A stretch of 43,057 bases of DNA from Roseivirga sp. (GCA_029262895.1 JAJCYM010000050.1:1-43057), one strand, 5' to 3'; shown: positions 27,930-36,992, counted from the stretch's first letter. Numbers and translations: made by a program. Notes: a model not told the origin generated them from the sequence alone.

Positions 27930-28726
27930 TATTGAGCGTTTGTTGATTTCATTGCAGAGAGCATTGCTCCATATACCTTATTCAGCGAACCAACATTCTG
28001 GTTCAACTTGTTCATCTGAGCCTTAAATTGCTCAGCTTCTTTGGAAGCATCTCCAAGACCTTCCATAGCACCAGAAATATTTGAATAGAACTTGTTCAAA
28101 GCCTTCACATGACTGTTGGCATCCTGAAGTTCCATTTCGTATACTTTATTTAGTGCACCTAAATTCTTGGTTACACCCTGGATTTGTGCCTGGTATTCGC
28201 TAGCTCCCTTAGCTGCATTTGTCATCTCAGTCAGTGCTGAAGCAGTAGAAGCATATGACTTGTTCATATTACCTAATGTCTCAGACGCCTTTCTTGCATT
28301 GTTAGCATAATCACTTGAGGCAGTAGCAGCATCTGAAAGATTAGACATTTTTGAGGCACTATCCGCAAGGCTTCTCATGCCCTTACCCAAATTATCGAAA
28401 AGCTCGGGGCCCATTTTCGCCTTTTCAAGCGCATTGTCCAGGTGCTGAGCAGGTGACGTTCCTTTTGGTTTTTGGGGAGCAGCCCCTTCTGCTAATTCCG
28501 GATATACCTTTTCCCATTCCGGCTCTTTATGCGTAGGTTCAAAGGCACTAAATGCAAAAATTAAAGCTTCTGTTGATAAACCAATCACAAGCATTTCAGT
28601 TGCATATGGGTAACCATTCAATTTGAACATGGCACCAATAATTACTACTGAAGCACCAAGTCCATAGATTTTTGGCATCCAACTGCCGTAAAACTTTGCT
28701 GCTAATCCTGATTCTTTTTTAGACAT
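27929..28726 (-). CDS. gldL: GldL/PorL, T9SS and gliding motor membrane subunit
   Basis: 265 residues. Two membrane helices near the N-terminus (about 19-36 and 44-62) precede a long cytoplasmic coiled coil. E53 in the second helix (LSTEALIF) corresponds to the conserved glutamate considered part of the proton path in GldL/PorL. The C-terminal 113 residues consist of two 56-57-residue repeats, each with two LNKxY-type motifs; the four motifs are spaced 38, 18 and 38 residues apart. Forms the inner membrane motor with GldM, whose gene overlaps by one base. Confidence 0.94.
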   Translation of the reverse strand: MSKKESGLAAKFYGSWMPKIYGLGASVVIIGAMFKLNGYPYATEMLVIGLSTEALIFAFSAFEPTHKEPEWEKVYPELAEGAAPQKPKGTSPAQHLDNALEKAKMGPELFDNLGKGMRSLADSASKMSNLSDAATASSDYANNARKASETLGNMNKSYASTASALTEMTNAAKGASEYQAQIQGVTKNLGALNKVYEMELQDANSHVKALNKFYSNISGAMEGLGDASKEAEQFKAQMNKLNQNVGSLNKVYGAMLSAMKSTNAQ

Positions 28727-28769
28727 TTTATTATTTGGTTAGGTTGAAGTAATTTTTTAATTCCGTTTG

Positions 28770-29885
28770 TTAAAAGCTAAATCCCTGGTTTCCGCTTCCC
28801 AGATAATCCATCGCACACCTGAATCCGATATAGGATGATTTCACATCACGATATTCGAAAGTTCTGGTACCTGTTTGCAGGTAATAGGAAACGTCCTTCC
28901 ATGATCCTCCCCGAACCACTTTTTTGTCATAGTGGAAACTGTTAGGATCCTTTTCAATATAGACGGGATTTAAATCCCAAACCAAGGCATTGTAGACAGG
29001 GGTAAAATCATCCTGACACCATTCTGCCACATTACCTGCCATATTATACAGGTTAAATGGGTTTGGTAAAAAGCTATTTACGGGAGCGGTATAGGAATAA
29101 CCATCATTGATGAAATTTCCTCGGCCTGGCTTAAAGTTAGCCAAAAGACAACCAGCTTTATTAGAAACATAGGGGCTCCCCCATGGGTACTTAACAATAT
29201 CTCTGCCTCCACGTGATGCATACTCCCATTCTGCCTCTGTTGGCAGTCTAAAGTTTGGCATTAATGCCTCCGGTGGTAAGGAGTCTCTAACAGAATTCTG
29301 AAGCCCCGTATTGAGCCATTCTGTTCTCCACTTGGCAAACTCTTGGGCAGCATCCCAGCTAATACCCACAACAGGATAATCATCAAAGGCCTGATGAACG
29401 TAATAGTAGCGCATCATCTTATCACCCATATGGTAGGCAAAGTCTGTAGCCCAAACCGTAGTGTCTGGCTTAATAAAATTCAAGTAATTCTGACTTGCTG
29501 TGTCCTCAATTGCGTAGATAAACTGACGGTACTCATTGTTGGTTATTTCTTCAGCATCCATCAAAAAAGCACTAATGGTTACCTGTCTGTTGAAATTTAT
29601 CTGTGTAGCAGCTACATCTTCATCGGCCTGGCCCATATAAAATGTTCCGCCTCGAATTGGTACCATTCCAAGAGGAATGTTCTGCACCCATCCTTCCCTA
29701 TCAGGAACTCCCATAAGTTGTCCTTCCTGATTCAACTTCTCTGTTTTGCTCATACCGCCACCAAGAAAGCCCTGAAACATAGAGCAGCTCGTGGTGAAGA
29801 CTATCAACAACACAACCATTACGGCAGCTGAAATCCTCTTCATTGAAATATAATTTTTCATAGTTTGTCCTACGGCACTTTTCAT
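28770..29885 (-). CDS. gldK: GldK/PorK lipoprotein, T9SS ring component
   Basis: 371 residues. A lipoprotein signal with FTTSC places the lipidated Cys near residue 34. The body is a formylglycine-generating-enzyme-like (FGE-sulfatase) domain: PIRGGTFYMGQ, EITNNEYRQFI, RLPTEAEWEYASRGG, MAGNVAEWCQDDF and VVRGGSWKD. In GldK the fold is used structurally; with GldN it forms the periplasmic ring at the outer membrane. Three Met codons are candidate starts (29885, 29861, 29843); the last two give shorter signal peptides, and a TAGGA lies just before the one at 29861. First of the four gld genes. Confidence 0.94.
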   Translation of the reverse strand: MKSAVGQTMKNYISMKRISAAVMVVLLIVFTTSCSMFQGFLGGGMSKTEKLNQEGQLMGVPDREGWVQNIPLGMVPIRGGTFYMGQADEDVAATQINFNRQVTISAFLMDAEEITNNEYRQFIYAIEDTASQNYLNFIKPDTTVWATDFAYHMGDKMMRYYYVHQAFDDYPVVGISWDAAQEFAKWRTEWLNTGLQNSVRDSLPPEALMPNFRLPTEAEWEYASRGGRDIVKYPWGSPYVSNKAGCLLANFKPGRGNFINDGYSYTAPVNSFLPNPFNLYNMAGNVAEWCQDDFTPVYNALVWDLNPVYIEKDPNSFHYDKKVVRGGSWKDVSYYLQTGTRTFEYRDVKSSYIGFRCAMDYLGSGNQGFSF

Positions 29886-29993
29886 CTATAAGCTTGTATA
29901 TCAGCCAAATGAAGCGTGAATATTAATATTTTCTACTTATTTATCCAGTCAACGGTTGAAATTTCTAAAAACATGATTCTGGCAAATATTTGA

Positions 29994-30965
29994 TTAATAA
30001 CGATAACGCGGTGTTCGAATGATACGTGAACCTCGCGCTATTGGGGGGCCTTTTCTTCCAAAATTATAAATCAACATCAACTCGTGAGATGTTGGTTCTT
30101 TACTATCCTGGTCGGCTACCACAAAATCAAAGGCATATGCCAAAGTCAATGAACGATCATTCAATACATAACCAAACATTGCAGATGCAGATTCAGACTG
30201 TCTATAGGCCAATCCTGCCCACAATTTTTCGTTGTATTTCCCAATAACGCTCAAATCAAAGTTGTAAGTATCTAGCGCTACACTTTTTAATAAAATGGTT
30301 GGGGTGATCGTCAACTGCGCGTTAAGTTTATAGTCATAACCCGCACTTAAATAATAATGTCGACTTAATTGATTGGAAATTTGATCTTCACCGAAGTCAA
30401 ATGTTGCCCCAATTAAGTGATTTGCACTCAAACCACCAAAAAAATTTCCTTTTCTGTACATAATCCCAACTCCTACATCCGGTTTGATTTGCGATTCTTT
30501 ACCAGTCAATCCAGCTACCACATCACTCGGGTCTACAAATACTAGCTCATCAAAATTCAAACTACTGGAATAAAGTCCGCCCTTAACACCCGCGCTAAGT
30601 GTGCCTCCGTTTTTAAGTTTAAACTGATATGCAAATGACAATTGGAATTCAAAATTATTGGTTGGCCCTAAGTTATCATTGGAGATATAAAGCCCAACAC
30701 CCCCATTATATTGCGGGAGGGGATTGTTAAGACTGATCATCTGGGTGTTTGGTGCCCCTGATGAATTGACTGTTCCGTCATAACCAAACCATTGCGACCT
30801 GTGGATGGCGGTAAGTTCCATTCCATTGCTCAAACCCGCGTATGCCGGATTATAATACAGTTTATTGAACATGTATTGGGTAAACTGCGCATCCTGTTGA
30901 GCCGACAGCCCTAAGCTGCAAAATGCAAAAGCTAAAACTAGAAGGAATCTAGTACTTTTAATCAT
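29994..30965 (-). CDS. PorP/SprF family outer membrane protein
   Basis: 323 residues with a signal peptide (1-22, ending LSAQ) and the family start QQDAQFTQYMFNKLYYNPAYAG, then alternating beta strands forming a predicted outer membrane barrel; the last residue is aromatic (RYRY). PorP/SprF proteins serve the T9SS and gliding: SprF supports SprB secretion and PorP is needed in Porphyromonas. The place directly before gldK points to the general PorP-like role rather than a cargo-specific SprF, although several paralogues usually exist per genome. It has its own promoter candidate and probably heads the gld operon. Confidence 0.92.
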   Translation of the reverse strand: MIKSTRFLLVLAFAFCSLGLSAQQDAQFTQYMFNKLYYNPAYAGLSNGMELTAIHRSQWFGYDGTVNSSGAPNTQMISLNNPLPQYNGGVGLYISNDNLGPTNNFEFQLSFAYQFKLKNGGTLSAGVKGGLYSSSLNFDELVFVDPSDVVAGLTGKESQIKPDVGVGIMYRKGNFFGGLSANHLIGATFDFGEDQISNQLSRHYYLSAGYDYKLNAQLTITPTILLKSVALDTYNFDLSVIGKYNEKLWAGLAYRQSESASAMFGYVLNDRSLTLAYAFDFVVADQDSKEPTSHELMLIYNFGRKGPPIARGSRIIRTPRYRY

Positions 30966-30978
30966 AGTCTTGTAACGC

Positions 30979-31010
30979 CAAAAATAGTCTAATATTTAAT
31001 TTGGCTCCAA
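30979..31010 (-). promoter_or_regulatory. Candidate Bacteroidota promoter before the porP-gldKLMN operon
   Basis: On the minus strand, TTG (31008-31010) is followed after 21 bases by TATTTTTG (30979-30986), which fits the -33 TTG / -7 TAnnTTTG consensus with usual spacing. The -7 element ends 13 nt before the porP ATG, giving a very short leader. It is the best promoter match found in the window. Confidence 0.55.
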
Positions 31011-31055
31011 TATATGACAAGATAAATGACACCCTCCCCTATGGGTTGCAAAAAT

Positions 31056-31835
31056 TTAATCCGTCTTATTGACGCTTTTGATATATAACTCCAATGCACC
31101 AGTCATAGAAGGGGCGTTTGGAAGAGGAGCTTCAATGTCCAAAATTAAGCTTGCATCCCGAACAGCCTTTGCGGTAGTAGGGCCGAAAGCAGCAATTCTC
31201 GTATTGTTCTGTTCAAAGTCAGGAAAGTTCACCAGTAAGGAGTTAATGCCTGAAGGACTGTAGAACGCAATGATGTCGTAATAGACATCATCAAGATCTG
31301 ACAAATCACTAGCCACAGTTTCATAAATAACAGCTTCCGTGTGTTCATATCCGTTTTGACTTAAAAAGTCAGGGATATCATTCTTTCGAATGCTGGAACA
31401 TGGAAAAACGTACTTCTCGTTCTTGTGCTTTTTTAGAATTTCAATCAAATCCTGAGCAGTTCTGGAGCCTGTAAATATCTTACGCTTTCTGACTACTATA
31501 TATTTCTGAAGGTAGTTGGCTGTTTGATCCGAAATACAAAAGTATTTCATGTCTGCCGGCATTTCAATTTTCAACGAGTCACACATTCCAAAAAAATGGT
31601 CAACGGCATTTCGGCTTGTGAAAATAACAGCAGTATGACTAAGCAAATCAATTTTTTGCTTTCTGAATTCCTTCACATCAATCGGATCCACCTGAATAAA
31701 TGGCCTGAAATCTATTTTCATGCCGTATTTTCTGGCTAGCGTGTAATACGGTGACTTGTCATCTGATGGTTGTGGCTGTGATACGAGTATACTCTTTACT
31801 TCAATCAGCCTATCTTCTGTATTGATTTTCGACAT
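31056..31835 (-). CDS. hemD: Uroporphyrinogen-III synthase
   Basis: 259 residues. HemD closes and rearranges hydroxymethylbilane to uroporphyrinogen III in haem synthesis. The sequence is poorly conserved in this family, but the expected pattern is present: an early SILVSQPQP strand, VIFTSRNAVDHFF (about 70-82), FPCSSIRKNDIPDFL, YDIIAFYSPSGINSLL (about 186-201) and IAAFGPTTAKAV. There is no other hem gene adjacent, though hemW lies nearby on the other strand. It is the last gene of the Omp85-like/DUF4271/hemD transcription unit. Confidence 0.85.
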   Translation of the reverse strand: MSKINTEDRLIEVKSILVSQPQPSDDKSPYYTLARKYGMKIDFRPFIQVDPIDVKEFRKQKIDLLSHTAVIFTSRNAVDHFFGMCDSLKIEMPADMKYFCISDQTANYLQKYIVVRKRKIFTGSRTAQDLIEILKKHKNEKYVFPCSSIRKNDIPDFLSQNGYEHTEAVIYETVASDLSDLDDVYYDIIAFYSPSGINSLLVNFPDFEQNNTRIAAFGPTTAKAVRDASLILDIEAPLPNAPSMTGALELYIKSVNKTD

Positions 31836-31869
31836 CGGTTATTCCCTACTTTTTCTCCTTGATTTTCCC

Positions 31870-32568
31870 TTATCTTATCAGATATCTTAGCCCAATGAAC
31901 AGGGGTATTAATTCGGTGGTGCAAATGTACGAAAATATATATAACTTACTATACTCCGTGACTTGTAAGAGCTTGAAATAAACGAGGATAGTCTGATAAA
32001 AGAGAAAAACAATCACAATTTGACCCATCACAGTTGCCAGGCTGGCACTGGGAAAAAATTGCCCGTAAAGACTGGTTGACAAGACTACCGAGGCGATCAA
32101 AAAGAAAATTGAAGATGTGGTAAACAAGTCAGCGAATTGCCTTTGATAACCCGAGCCAATATGAAAGAGCGTACTAAATAGATAAAGAAAAATGAGTTTC
32201 AGGTAGATGAGAAGAAACATCCCGACCGATATCATCAACCACTGCAGTAGCCCACTCCAATAATTTTCAAAATTCAAAATACTGACTATTCCTGATTCAG
32301 CTGAGGCCAATTGTTTTCCCAGAAACAGTATCAAAAATGCCAGGGTCATGGCATAAACACCGGATATCAAAAGCTGCGCTTTGCTAAAAGGTTTTAAAGA
32401 ATAGCCTATCTCTTCGCGTACTCTGAAAATGAAAAGCTTGCTGAAGTCGAAATTGACACGGAGGATCTTGGGGAAGAAACTACTCATCAATGCGTATATC
32501 AATAGCAAAAGAACGGAAATGCTTATGAATACATTTCTTTCAACAACGAGTAATTCTCTTATTTCCAA
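31870..32568 (-). CDS. DUF4271 family membrane protein
   Basis: 232 residues with about six membrane helices, starting at a TTG one base after the stop of the upstream gene (TGA-G-TTG), so it is probably translationally coupled. The layout, with a first helix, the segment FSKLFIFRVREEIGYSLKPFSKAQLL (named by position 42-67), then further helices ending in a charge-poor C-terminus, fits DUF4271, a Bacteroidota family of unknown function commonly found next to hemD. No catalytic motif is visible. Confidence 0.75.
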   Translation of the reverse strand: MEIRELLVVERNVFISISVLLLLIYALMSSFFPKILRVNFDFSKLFIFRVREEIGYSLKPFSKAQLLISGVYAMTLAFLILFLGKQLASAESGIVSILNFENYWSGLLQWLMISVGMFLLIYLKLIFLYLFSTLFHIGSGYQRQFADLFTTSSIFFLIASVVLSTSLYGQFFPSASLATVMGQIVIVFLFYQTILVYFKLLQVTEYSKLYIFSYICTTELIPLFIGLRYLIR

Positions 32569-32569
32569 C

Positions 32570-34315
32570 TCAGAATCTGCTTACGTAACCAAAATGAATC
32601 TTTGACTGAGACAGGTTAATGCCACCTTGTCCCGAACTGCCAACTGCGTACACAAAGTTAAAAATTCCAGCATTGGTTGAGAAACTAATTCCCGCCCCAA
32701 GACCGATGGGTGTTTCCCATTTGTTGACACCCTCAAATTTACTTTGTATGCGAGCCAAATCGGCAAATAGAGACAGGTATGAAAATTCATCCAAAAACAG
32801 CCGGGCCTCGGTGGTTAGGAAGGCATAAGAGGTGGCAAAGAAAAAGTTCTCATTGAATCCTCTGATGCTATTAAAGCCTCCAAGCCTGTAGGCATCATTT
32901 CTGAACAATCGATCATTAAACACCTTACCCATCTTAAGTCGATTCACCAGGACGAACTGATTACCCAATTCCCAGTATTTCTCCCCAGACAAATTAACCT
33001 CATATTGACGCGTTTTTAGTTGTACCCCCTGATATAGCTCTTGGGCAATGCCGGTGTTTTGCCTGATTTTCTTGTTTCCGGCAGAACCTTCCAACGAAAC
33101 TCGAATGCCGCTTTTTGGTAAAAAGGCATCATCCAATCGCTGCCACTCAAAGCGCAAGCCATATGCCGTAAAATCAAAATCTACCAAATCCGGCAGTTGC
33201 ATAAGGCCCGCATATTGGGCTGTAGCCAGCAGGTTGGTTGTTTTTAAATCGGTAAAGGCGCTTAATGAGCTTGACGCATCTAAACGATAGTCAAATTCCA
33301 ATCTGAATTTGCGATTAGTAAACAGGGTGTCTTCTTTTAGAAAAGTGAAATCTGTGGCTAAATCCAGTGGCCCCTTAAAAACATTCGGTTGTTCGTATTG
33401 CATGGCCAGGCTCTGTGATTTTTCCTGAAGTTTTTGCCAGTGAATCCCTATATGCCTTCCCTGGCCCAGGGGGTTGTATAATTCTATGTCAAACTGACCC
33501 GTGACCACCAGTTGATTGTTAGATGAGTTGGGCAAGAATCCAATGATTCCATCTATCTGATTAATGCGCCTACTTTCCAGATTCAATATTACCCTCGCCT
33601 CCGAGTTTTGAAAGGTGAGCCGAGGGTTGGATGCCACCCGTAGATAGGGCAGGCTGCTTAATATACGGCCCATATTGTCCAACCTTCTCTGGTCATAAGG
33701 TTCTCCCATCACTATGCCCAGATATCTGCTCATAAACTTGGGGTTGATTCTGGTATTTCCTTCAATGCTCAGGGAATCAAAATTAATGGGTGGTCCCTCA
33801 TCAAAATTCAATGTTGCTGCAAAGTGGTTCTGCTCAATTCTCAGAGAATCAAAACTCAGGTTGGCAAAGGGGAAACCATTTTGTTCGGCATAATTCAACA
33901 AGGCCCCTTGTAAGCGTGCGATTTCTTTATGTCTGAAAGGTTTTGAACGAAAGGTCCGATCCCGAAAACCGATTCGTCTGAGCAAGGCAGCATCAATATT
34001 TCCTTCCGAAAGGCCAAGCCATTCAAAGCGTTCTCCCACATTGATGGATGCGGACACCTGGCTGCCTTCATATTTAAGGTCCTTTAAAGTAGCAAGCAAA
34101 TAACCATCGTCCTGCAAGACTCGAACGTAGGCTCTCAGGCTCTGGCGCAATTGTAGTGAATCAGGATAGACATTAGAAATTCGATATTTCTGCAGCACTT
34201 TCTGATCCTGAATCTCGCTTTTGATTTCCAAGAAATACTGCTGCTGAGCACTACTGTAGTGACAGCAGAAAAGAAAGATAGAAAGCGAAAGGAACCTTGG
34301 AAAAAAAAACGACAT
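32570..34315 (-). CDS. Omp85-type outer membrane protein with POTRA domain (BamA/TamA-like)
   Basis: 581 residues. A signal peptide (about 1-23, ending SSAQ) precedes a periplasmic region with POTRA-like folds (about 30-250; INFDSLSIEGNTRINPKFMSRYL near 175-200 is a typical POTRA strand-helix segment). The rest (about 260-581) is a beta barrel with Omp85 features: LGGFNSIRGFNENFF near 500 resembles the VRGY/F motif of the L6 loop, and the final residue is Phe. It is shorter than BamA (usually about 800 residues), so a TamA-like or other specialised assembly role is more likely. The first codons FFFP derive from an A-tract shared with the divergent hemW region. Confidence 0.8.
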   Translation of the reverse strand: MSFFFPRFLSLSIFLFCCHYSSAQQQYFLEIKSEIQDQKVLQKYRISNVYPDSLQLRQSLRAYVRVLQDDGYLLATLKDLKYEGSQVSASINVGERFEWLGLSEGNIDAALLRRIGFRDRTFRSKPFRHKEIARLQGALLNYAEQNGFPFANLSFDSLRIEQNHFAATLNFDEGPPINFDSLSIEGNTRINPKFMSRYLGIVMGEPYDQRRLDNMGRILSSLPYLRVASNPRLTFQNSEARVILNLESRRINQIDGIIGFLPNSSNNQLVVTGQFDIELYNPLGQGRHIGIHWQKLQEKSQSLAMQYEQPNVFKGPLDLATDFTFLKEDTLFTNRKFRLEFDYRLDASSSLSAFTDLKTTNLLATAQYAGLMQLPDLVDFDFTAYGLRFEWQRLDDAFLPKSGIRVSLEGSAGNKKIRQNTGIAQELYQGVQLKTRQYEVNLSGEKYWELGNQFVLVNRLKMGKVFNDRLFRNDAYRLGGFNSIRGFNENFFFATSYAFLTTEARLFLDEFSYLSLFADLARIQSKFEGVNKWETPIGLGAGISFSTNAGIFNFVYAVGSSGQGGINLSQSKIHFGYVSRF

Positions 34316-34347
34316 TCGTCTACTTTGAATATAAAATTAACGATTCT

Positions 34348-35484
34348 TTGGCCGGATTATATATCCATATTCCCTTTTGCAAAAAAGCCTGTCACTATTG
34401 CGACTTCCACTTTACACAATCGGTAGAGCAGATGGATGAGATGGTTGATGCCATCTGTCAGGAGTTGGAGATGCAGTCTGAATTTCTTGAGCGTGAGACA
34501 ATCCACACGGTCTATTTTGGTGGGGGCACTCCTTCGCTGCTCAATGAAAATCAACTGAGGAGATTGATGCGTACCATCCGATTCGAGTACTATCTTTCCA
34601 GCAATCCCGAAATCACTCTTGAGGCTAACCCTGATGACTTAAATCCGGAAACCCTTGATTTGTTTTTCAAAAATGACATCAATCGCCTGAGCATCGGAAC
34701 TCAGACTTTTCATGATCCACATTTAAAATGGATGAACCGCGCCCATACTGCCCAGGAGGCGACTGATTGCTTTTTCCAGGCAAGACAGGCTGGTTTTGAA
34801 AATATTAGCCTCGACCTGATTTACGCACTGCCCAGCGATTCCCATGAATTGTGGCAAGCCGATCTGCTCAAAATCATTCGCATGCGACCGGAACATATTT
34901 CTTCTTACTGCCTTACGATTGAGCCCAAAACTGCCTTTGGCAACTGGGTGAGTAAAGGGAAAATGACAGATGTAGATGAAGAGTATGCCGCTCAACAGTT
35001 TGAAATATTGCTTGAGACCATGGAAAAGCATGGGTATGAACAATATGAGATCTCCAATTTTTCTCAGCCAGGTTATCATTCGCAGCACAACAGCAACTAT
35101 TGGAAACAAGAGAAGTATCTCGGGGTTGGCCCCGCAGCCCATTCTTTTGACGGTACCCACAAACGAGCCAACGTCTCGAGCAATGCCAAATATATGAGGT
35201 CAATTAAAAAGGACCTGGTGCCTTATGAAATCATGGAATTGACAGAAGAGGACAGAGTCAATGAATACCTACTCACCAGCCTACGTACCAAATGGGGCTG
35301 TGACCTTGAATTGCTTCGGTCTAATTATGAAGTGGACCTGCTTCAGATGCATGAGGTTTACCTCACAAAATTGCTGGATCAAGGTATGATTTTGATTGAA
35401 GATGATTTCATTACCTTAACCAATAGTGGCAAACTACTGGCAGACAAGATTGCCTCAGATCTGTTTATACCAAATCAAGTATAA
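34348..35484 (+). CDS. hemW: HemW-type radical SAM haem chaperone
   Basis: 378 residues from the TTG at 34348. This start gives AGLYIHIPFCKKACHYCDF at the N-terminus exactly as in HemW and avoids overlap with the divergent gene; an earlier TTG at 34297 would add 17 unusual residues. The radical SAM cysteines C11, C15 and C18 form CxxxCxxC. Further family segments are YFGGGTPSLL, EANPDDL, RLSIGTQTF and GVGPAAHSF. HemW was long annotated as oxygen-independent coproporphyrinogen oxidase but lacks that activity and transfers haem. The last five residues, IPNQV, and the stop codon are supplied by a MITE-like repeat. Confidence 0.93.
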   Translation: MAGLYIHIPFCKKACHYCDFHFTQSVEQMDEMVDAICQELEMQSEFLERETIHTVYFGGGTPSLLNENQLRRLMRTIRFEYYLSSNPEITLEANPDDLNPETLDLFFKNDINRLSIGTQTFHDPHLKWMNRAHTAQEATDCFFQARQAGFENISLDLIYALPSDSHELWQADLLKIIRMRPEHISSYCLTIEPKTAFGNWVSKGKMTDVDEEYAAQQFEILLETMEKHGYEQYEISNFSQPGYHSQHNSNYWKQEKYLGVGPAAHSFDGTHKRANVSSNAKYMRSIKKDLVPYEIMELTEEDRVNEYLLTSLRTKWGCDLELLRSNYEVDLLQMHEVYLTKLLDQGMILIEDDFITLTNSGKLLADKIASDLFIPNQV

Positions 35485-35627
35485 CCTGACCCATATAAAT
35501 CATTTCTTACCGCTTGCTCTTCGTTGAGAAAATCAGCCATAGCCATGCTATGCCCTCATTTCTCGCCTTAATCAAACGATAATAACTTAATTTCTATTCA
35601 GGACATTTCATAATTGAATTGGTATTA
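35465..35627 (+). repeat. MITE-like repeat, copy 1
   Basis: 163 bp, about 90% identical to copy 2 (16 mismatches and no gaps by hand count) and in the same orientation. The ends are imperfect inverted repeats: TTATACCAAATCAA at the left, and TAATACCAATTCAA reading in from the right. A central hairpin CATAGC-CAT-GCTATG lies at about 35540-35554. It overlaps the last 6 codons of hemW and the stop of the convergent gene, so both genes end inside it. No coding capacity is evident. Confidence 0.8.
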
Positions 35628-36401
35628 TTCTTTCCTAACCTTAGCGGCTTCCTCTCTTAATACTTCAACTGTGTACTGTGGAAAGTGCTTAAGAAATGCT
35701 TCTTCAATAGATTCCATAGGTATATCGGCTTCCAGATACTCCCTTAAGAGTGCCAAGTCTACGCCTTTGGTCTTTTCAGGACCCAATTGATCATTGATCT
35801 GCTGAACAATTTTAGAAGCTTTTTCTGCCACCCTTCTTAATATTCCAGTCCGATCACGTGCAAAAACTCTGAATTTAAAAAAAGTCAGACGGTTTTCTGC
35901 GTGCAAGACTTTGGCCGTTTCTCCATTTTGATCAATGTCATCCGGAACATTTTTATAACGCCCACCATATTCAGTCATTAATCTTTCGGTATGCTCCAAT
36001 TTCTTTATCGCGGAATATATATCCAGAATGTCTTCATATAGAGCGAAATCAATAACATCAGTTCCTTCTGAATTTATTGCATATTCTATGACCTTAAAAT
36101 TGTATTGTGGCTCGATATATCTCCAAGTATAAAATGACGCTACCTGACGAAGATTTGCGAGGCTATCCCACTCTTCTCTCACGTTTTCCTGAAAGTCCGC
36201 GAAACCAGGCAAATCCATTCTGAGCTGATCCAACTCTTTTTTAAGGCTTACGAATACCTTCTCTTTTTCCTTGTCAATCACCCTGTCAGCGGAAATAGTT
36301 TGAAAGACAAATGCCAGGTATACCCCAACAAATACCACCAACAATTCCAGGGTCAGCCATTTGATCTTATCAGGAACTTTGTAAAGCTTTCTTAAAAACA
36401 T
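35625..36401 (-). CDS. Membrane-anchored protein of unknown function flanked by MITE-like repeats
   Basis: 258 residues. A single N-terminal membrane helix (about 16-38, ELLVVFVGVYLAFVFQ) is preceded by a short basic stretch; the rest is charged and largely helical, with DKEKEKVFVSLKKELDQLRMDLPGF right after the membrane. The architecture is like that of the DUF6090-type proteins common in Bacteroidota (N-terminal FxxK basic stretch, ELLVVxxG helix, extracytoplasmic helical domain), but I do not recognise the family with certainty. Each side of the gene carries a direct copy of a 163-bp repeat. Its stop codon lies in copy 1, and its start ATG is preceded by TTCAATT, identical to the right end of the repeats. 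No enzyme motif is visible. Confidence 0.7.
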   Translation of the reverse strand: MFLRKLYKVPDKIKWLTLELLVVFVGVYLAFVFQTISADRVIDKEKEKVFVSLKKELDQLRMDLPGFADFQENVREEWDSLANLRQVASFYTWRYIEPQYNFKVIEYAINSEGTDVIDFALYEDILDIYSAIKKLEHTERLMTEYGGRYKNVPDDIDQNGETAKVLHAENRLTFFKFRVFARDRTGILRRVAEKASKIVQQINDQLGPEKTKGVDLALLREYLEADIPMESIEEAFLKHFPQYTVEVLREEAAKVRKE

Positions 36402-36422
36402 AATTGAAATACCATTGTTGAC

Positions 36423-36585
36423 TTATACCAAATCAAATATAACATGACTGATACAAATCATTTCTTACCACTTGCTCTTCGTTGAAAAAATCAGCCATAG
36501 CGGTGCTATGCCCTCATTTTTCGCCTTAATCAAGCGATAATAATTTAATCTCTATTCACGCCATCTCATAATTGAATTGGTATTA
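36423..36585 (+). repeat. MITE-like repeat, copy 2
   Basis: 163 bp, same length and orientation as copy 1, 958 bp away. The terminal inverted repeats TTATACCAAATCAA and TAATACCAATTCAA are kept. The central stem CATAGC/GCTATG is unchanged while its three-base loop differs (GGT instead of CAT), which suggests selection on the hairpin. The right end lies 78 bp before the start of the DUF721 gene. Confidence 0.8.
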
Positions 36586-36662
36586 AAGATTAACTAACTT
36601 GTCGCACCAAGCAAATTTCATAAGTCAATAGATCAACATTTATATTTCAAAAAAGTAAAGTC

Positions 36663-36977
36663 TTGGCAAATCGCGGTTTTAAAGGAGGAAGAAATGCAGC
36701 GCCTGAAATGGTTGGTGATGCCATTAAAAATATGCTTAAGGCATATCATATTGAAGACCAATTTGAGGAGGCTAATCTTATCAATTCCTGGGAACTGGTA
36801 ATGGGTCCAGCCATTGCCAAGCGTACCAGTAAAATCTACATTCGAGACAAAAAGCTCTTTGTATACCTTACCTCCGCTCCGCTCAAACATCAACTGAGCA
36901 TGTCCAGAGATAAAATTCTGGTTCTCTTAACCAAGGAATTTGGAAAACCCATTGTCAACGAGGTGATTATTAAATAA
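36663..36977 (+). CDS. DUF721 domain protein
   Basis: 104 residues from a TTG start. The domain reads VGDAIKNMLKAYHIEDQFEEANLINSWELVMGPAIAKRTSKIYIRDKKLFVYLTSAPLKHQLS in positions 17-79, with the WxxVMGPxxAxxT and LxVxxxSAxxxxQL patterns of DUF721 (DciA-like) proteins. In many bacteria DciA loads the replicative helicase, and short DUF721 proteins like this one are thought to be related, but a helicase-loader role here is only inferred. No close operon partner; a weak hairpin follows the stop codon. Confidence 0.75.
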   Translation: MANRGFKGGRNAAPEMVGDAIKNMLKAYHIEDQFEEANLINSWELVMGPAIAKRTSKIYIRDKKLFVYLTSAPLKHQLSMSRDKILVLLTKEFGKPIVNEVIIK

Positions 36978-36992
36978 AAAGGTATCCTTTTT
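36976..36992 (+). terminator. Weak terminator after the DUF721 gene
   Basis: AAAAAGG-TAT-CCTTTTT forms a 7-bp A/T-rich stem with a T-tract in the 3' arm, overlapping the stop codon by two bases. Confidence 0.5.

Noticed and set aside
34297-34347. Longer hemW start at 34297
   Set aside because: It overlaps the start of the divergent outer membrane protein gene, and the family begins close to the GLYIHIPFC motif.
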